From the NCBI GenBank assembly GCA_910584805.1, contig CAJUCB010000001.1:46195-79657 (forward strand): a stretch of DNA of 33,463 bases, given 5' to 3'. The notes beneath the pieces are model-generated. The model was given only the letters and a program-made list of their open reading frames with translations. It had not been told where the DNA came from and searched no databases. Origin of the DNA: an uncultured Oscillospiraceae bacterium (GTDB lineage: Bacteria; Bacillota; Clostridia; Oscillospirales; Oscillospiraceae). Every line of letters begins with the position of its first letter. The first letter of the stretch is position 1. Both the position numbers and the translations under genes were made by a program. Of the stretch, positions 32,523 to 33,463 are shown in pieces.

Positions 32523-33377
32523 ATGTTTGGTATGAACAACAAAAAGGGTCTGATTCTCATGCTCACCTGTGCCCTGCTTTTGAGCCTTGGCGGTGTATGT
32601 GTCAAGCAAATCCCCTGGAACCCCCTATCCATCAATAGCTTTCGCAGTATCATCTCTGTGTGTATCCTCTTTGGCTTTGCCAAACTGACCCGCAACCGCT
32701 TCCAACTGACCCCTGGTGTGCTTGTGGGCATGGTGGGGGTGTGTGGTGCCACCGTGTTGTATACCGTGGCAACCAAGCTGACCACGGCAGGCGGCGCGGT
32801 GCTGCTCCAATTCACCGTGGCCCCGGTGTTCATCCTCCTCTTTACCTGGCTGGTGTTCCATGAGCGGCCCAAGGGGCTGGATGTCATTGCCTGCCTGTGT
32901 ATCGTGGGGGGTGTGCTCTGCTTCTTCCTGGATAGCCTGGGCAGCGGCCGCCTTGTGGGGGACGCGGTGGCGGTGTTGTCCGGGGTATCCTATGCCCTGG
33001 TGTTCCTCACCAACAAGCTCCCCGGCGGCAACGCCCTCTGGGCCACCATCCTGGGACAGAGCATTGGGGCCCTCATCGGCCTGCCCGCCCTGGTCCAGGA
33101 GACCCAGTTTGACAGGGGAACCCTGTTTTATGCCATCATCCTGGGGGTGTTCCAGTTGGGCCTGGCCTATGTGTGCCTCACCACAGGGGTGAAGTATGTG
33201 AAGCCCGTCACCGCCATTCTGGTGACAGGGATCGAGCCGGTGCTCAATCCCATCCTGGTGGCTGTGGTGGTGGGGGAGACTTTGTCCCCCCTGTCCCTGC
33301 TGGGGGGCGCCATCGTGTTTGTCAGCGTGATGGTCTATAACATCCTCAGTGCCAGAGGGGAACGCCCCAGGCCCTAG
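32523..33377 (+). CDS. EamA/DMT-family membrane transporter
   Basis: A 284-residue protein with about ten membrane segments in two EamA halves (residues about 10-135 and 150-280): MLTCALLLSLGGVCVKQIPW, NSFRSIISVCILFGFAKL, LLQFTVAPVFILLFTWLVF and, in the second half, LGVFQLGLAYVCLTTGVK, VTGIEPVLNPILVAVVVGE. The last contains the conserved E-P motif of the EamA fold. Such proteins export amino acids or metabolites; the substrate is unknown. AGGAG at 32511-32515 sets ATG 32523. Its closeness to the sulfhydrylase gene suggests a sulfur amino acid or precursor, but this is only context. Confidence 0.88.
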   Translation: MFGMNNKKGLILMLTCALLLSLGGVCVKQIPWNPLSINSFRSIISVCILFGFAKLTRNRFQLTPGVLVGMVGVCGATVLYTVATKLTTAGGAVLLQFTVAPVFILLFTWLVFHERPKGLDVIACLCIVGGVLCFFLDSLGSGRLVGDAVAVLSGVSYALVFLTNKLPGGNALWATILGQSIGALIGLPALVQETQFDRGTLFYAIILGVFQLGLAYVCLTTGVKYVKPVTAILVTGIEPVLNPILVAVVVGETLSPLSLLGGAIVFVSVMVYNILSARGERPRP

Positions 33378-33424
33378 CCAAAACCGGCGGCGAAGCCGGC
33401 ATAGTGTCAGAAATGAAAACAACA

Positions 33425-33462
33425 GGCGGTCAAGAGGGCTTGCGTCTCTCTTGGCCGTCTTG
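33425..33462 (+). terminator. Likely terminator after the EamA gene (at window end)
   Basis: GGCGGTCAAGAG (33425-33436) pairs with CTCTTGGCCGTC (33448-33459) with two G-U pairs; the T tract would lie at or beyond the window edge. Confidence 0.55.
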
Positions 33463-33463
33463 T

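Overview
The window is GC-rich, densely coding DNA from an anaerobic low-oxygen-tolerance Firmicute, most likely a gut clostridium of the Oscillospiraceae/Ruminococcaceae type (Flavonifractor/Oscillibacter-like). This is inferred from gene content, without a database search: [FeFe]-hydrogenase maturases HydE and HydG with a TM1266-type regulator, an acetyl-CoA acetyltransferase, rubrerythrin, the Firmicutes-specific L21-Prp-L27 operon with an L27 N-terminal extension, a tRNA-Trp-responsive T-box, an SLH-domain surface protein, and RBS and sigma-A promoter signals of Gram-positive type.

Layout. 1-4200: two tandem SIR2 genes (the first cut by the window edge, the second lacking catalytic residues), then class II fumarase and a short NAD-type malic enzyme, closed by a strong terminator. 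4200-6700: a secreted SLH + C39-like protein and a heptad-repeat coiled-coil protein, each with its own promoter. 6700-9740: a promoter, a ~100-nt untranslated leader ending in a perfect terminator, then TM1266-hydE-hydG as one operon. 9750-11050: a small accessory island with an XRE repressor divergent from a three-gene set (small unknown, DUF4160, DUF2442). 11050-14820: a LuxR-type regulator divergent from thiolase, then prmA. 14820-17580: an XRE-type membrane regulator, a hicAB toxin-antitoxin pair and an AraC/GyrI-like regulator.

17600-20070: promoter and L21 leader, rplU-prp-rpmA, then obg. 20070-21020: rubrerythrin, a truncated HxlR-family remnant and tRNA-Val. 21040-26580: two TetR genes divergent from a secreted coiled-coil protein and an MMPL transporter, with repeated ATCAAC boxes between them. 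26580-27100: a Phd/YefM antitoxin and an internally deleted RelE/ParE toxin. 27100-31000: an Rrf2 regulator with a hairpin in its leader, then a Trp T-box and a three-gene ABC transporter (trpXYZ type). 31100-33460: a PLP-dependent O-acetylhomoserine sulfhydrylase and an EamA-family transporter.

How the parts work together. Fumarase and malic enzyme together would convert fumarate via malate to pyruvate. HydE and HydG build the hydrogenase H-cluster for hydrogen disposal, though HydF and the hydrogenase itself are not in the window. Prp is expected to trim the L27 precursor encoded next to it. The two TetR regulators probably control the divergent MMPL system. Uncharged tRNA-Trp probably switches on the tryptophan-type ABC transporter. 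The items most worth following up are the catalytically altered second sirtuin, the unclassified attenuator-like leader before the hydrogenase-maturation operon, the XRE/DUF4160/DUF2442 island and the ATCAAC-box divergent promoter.
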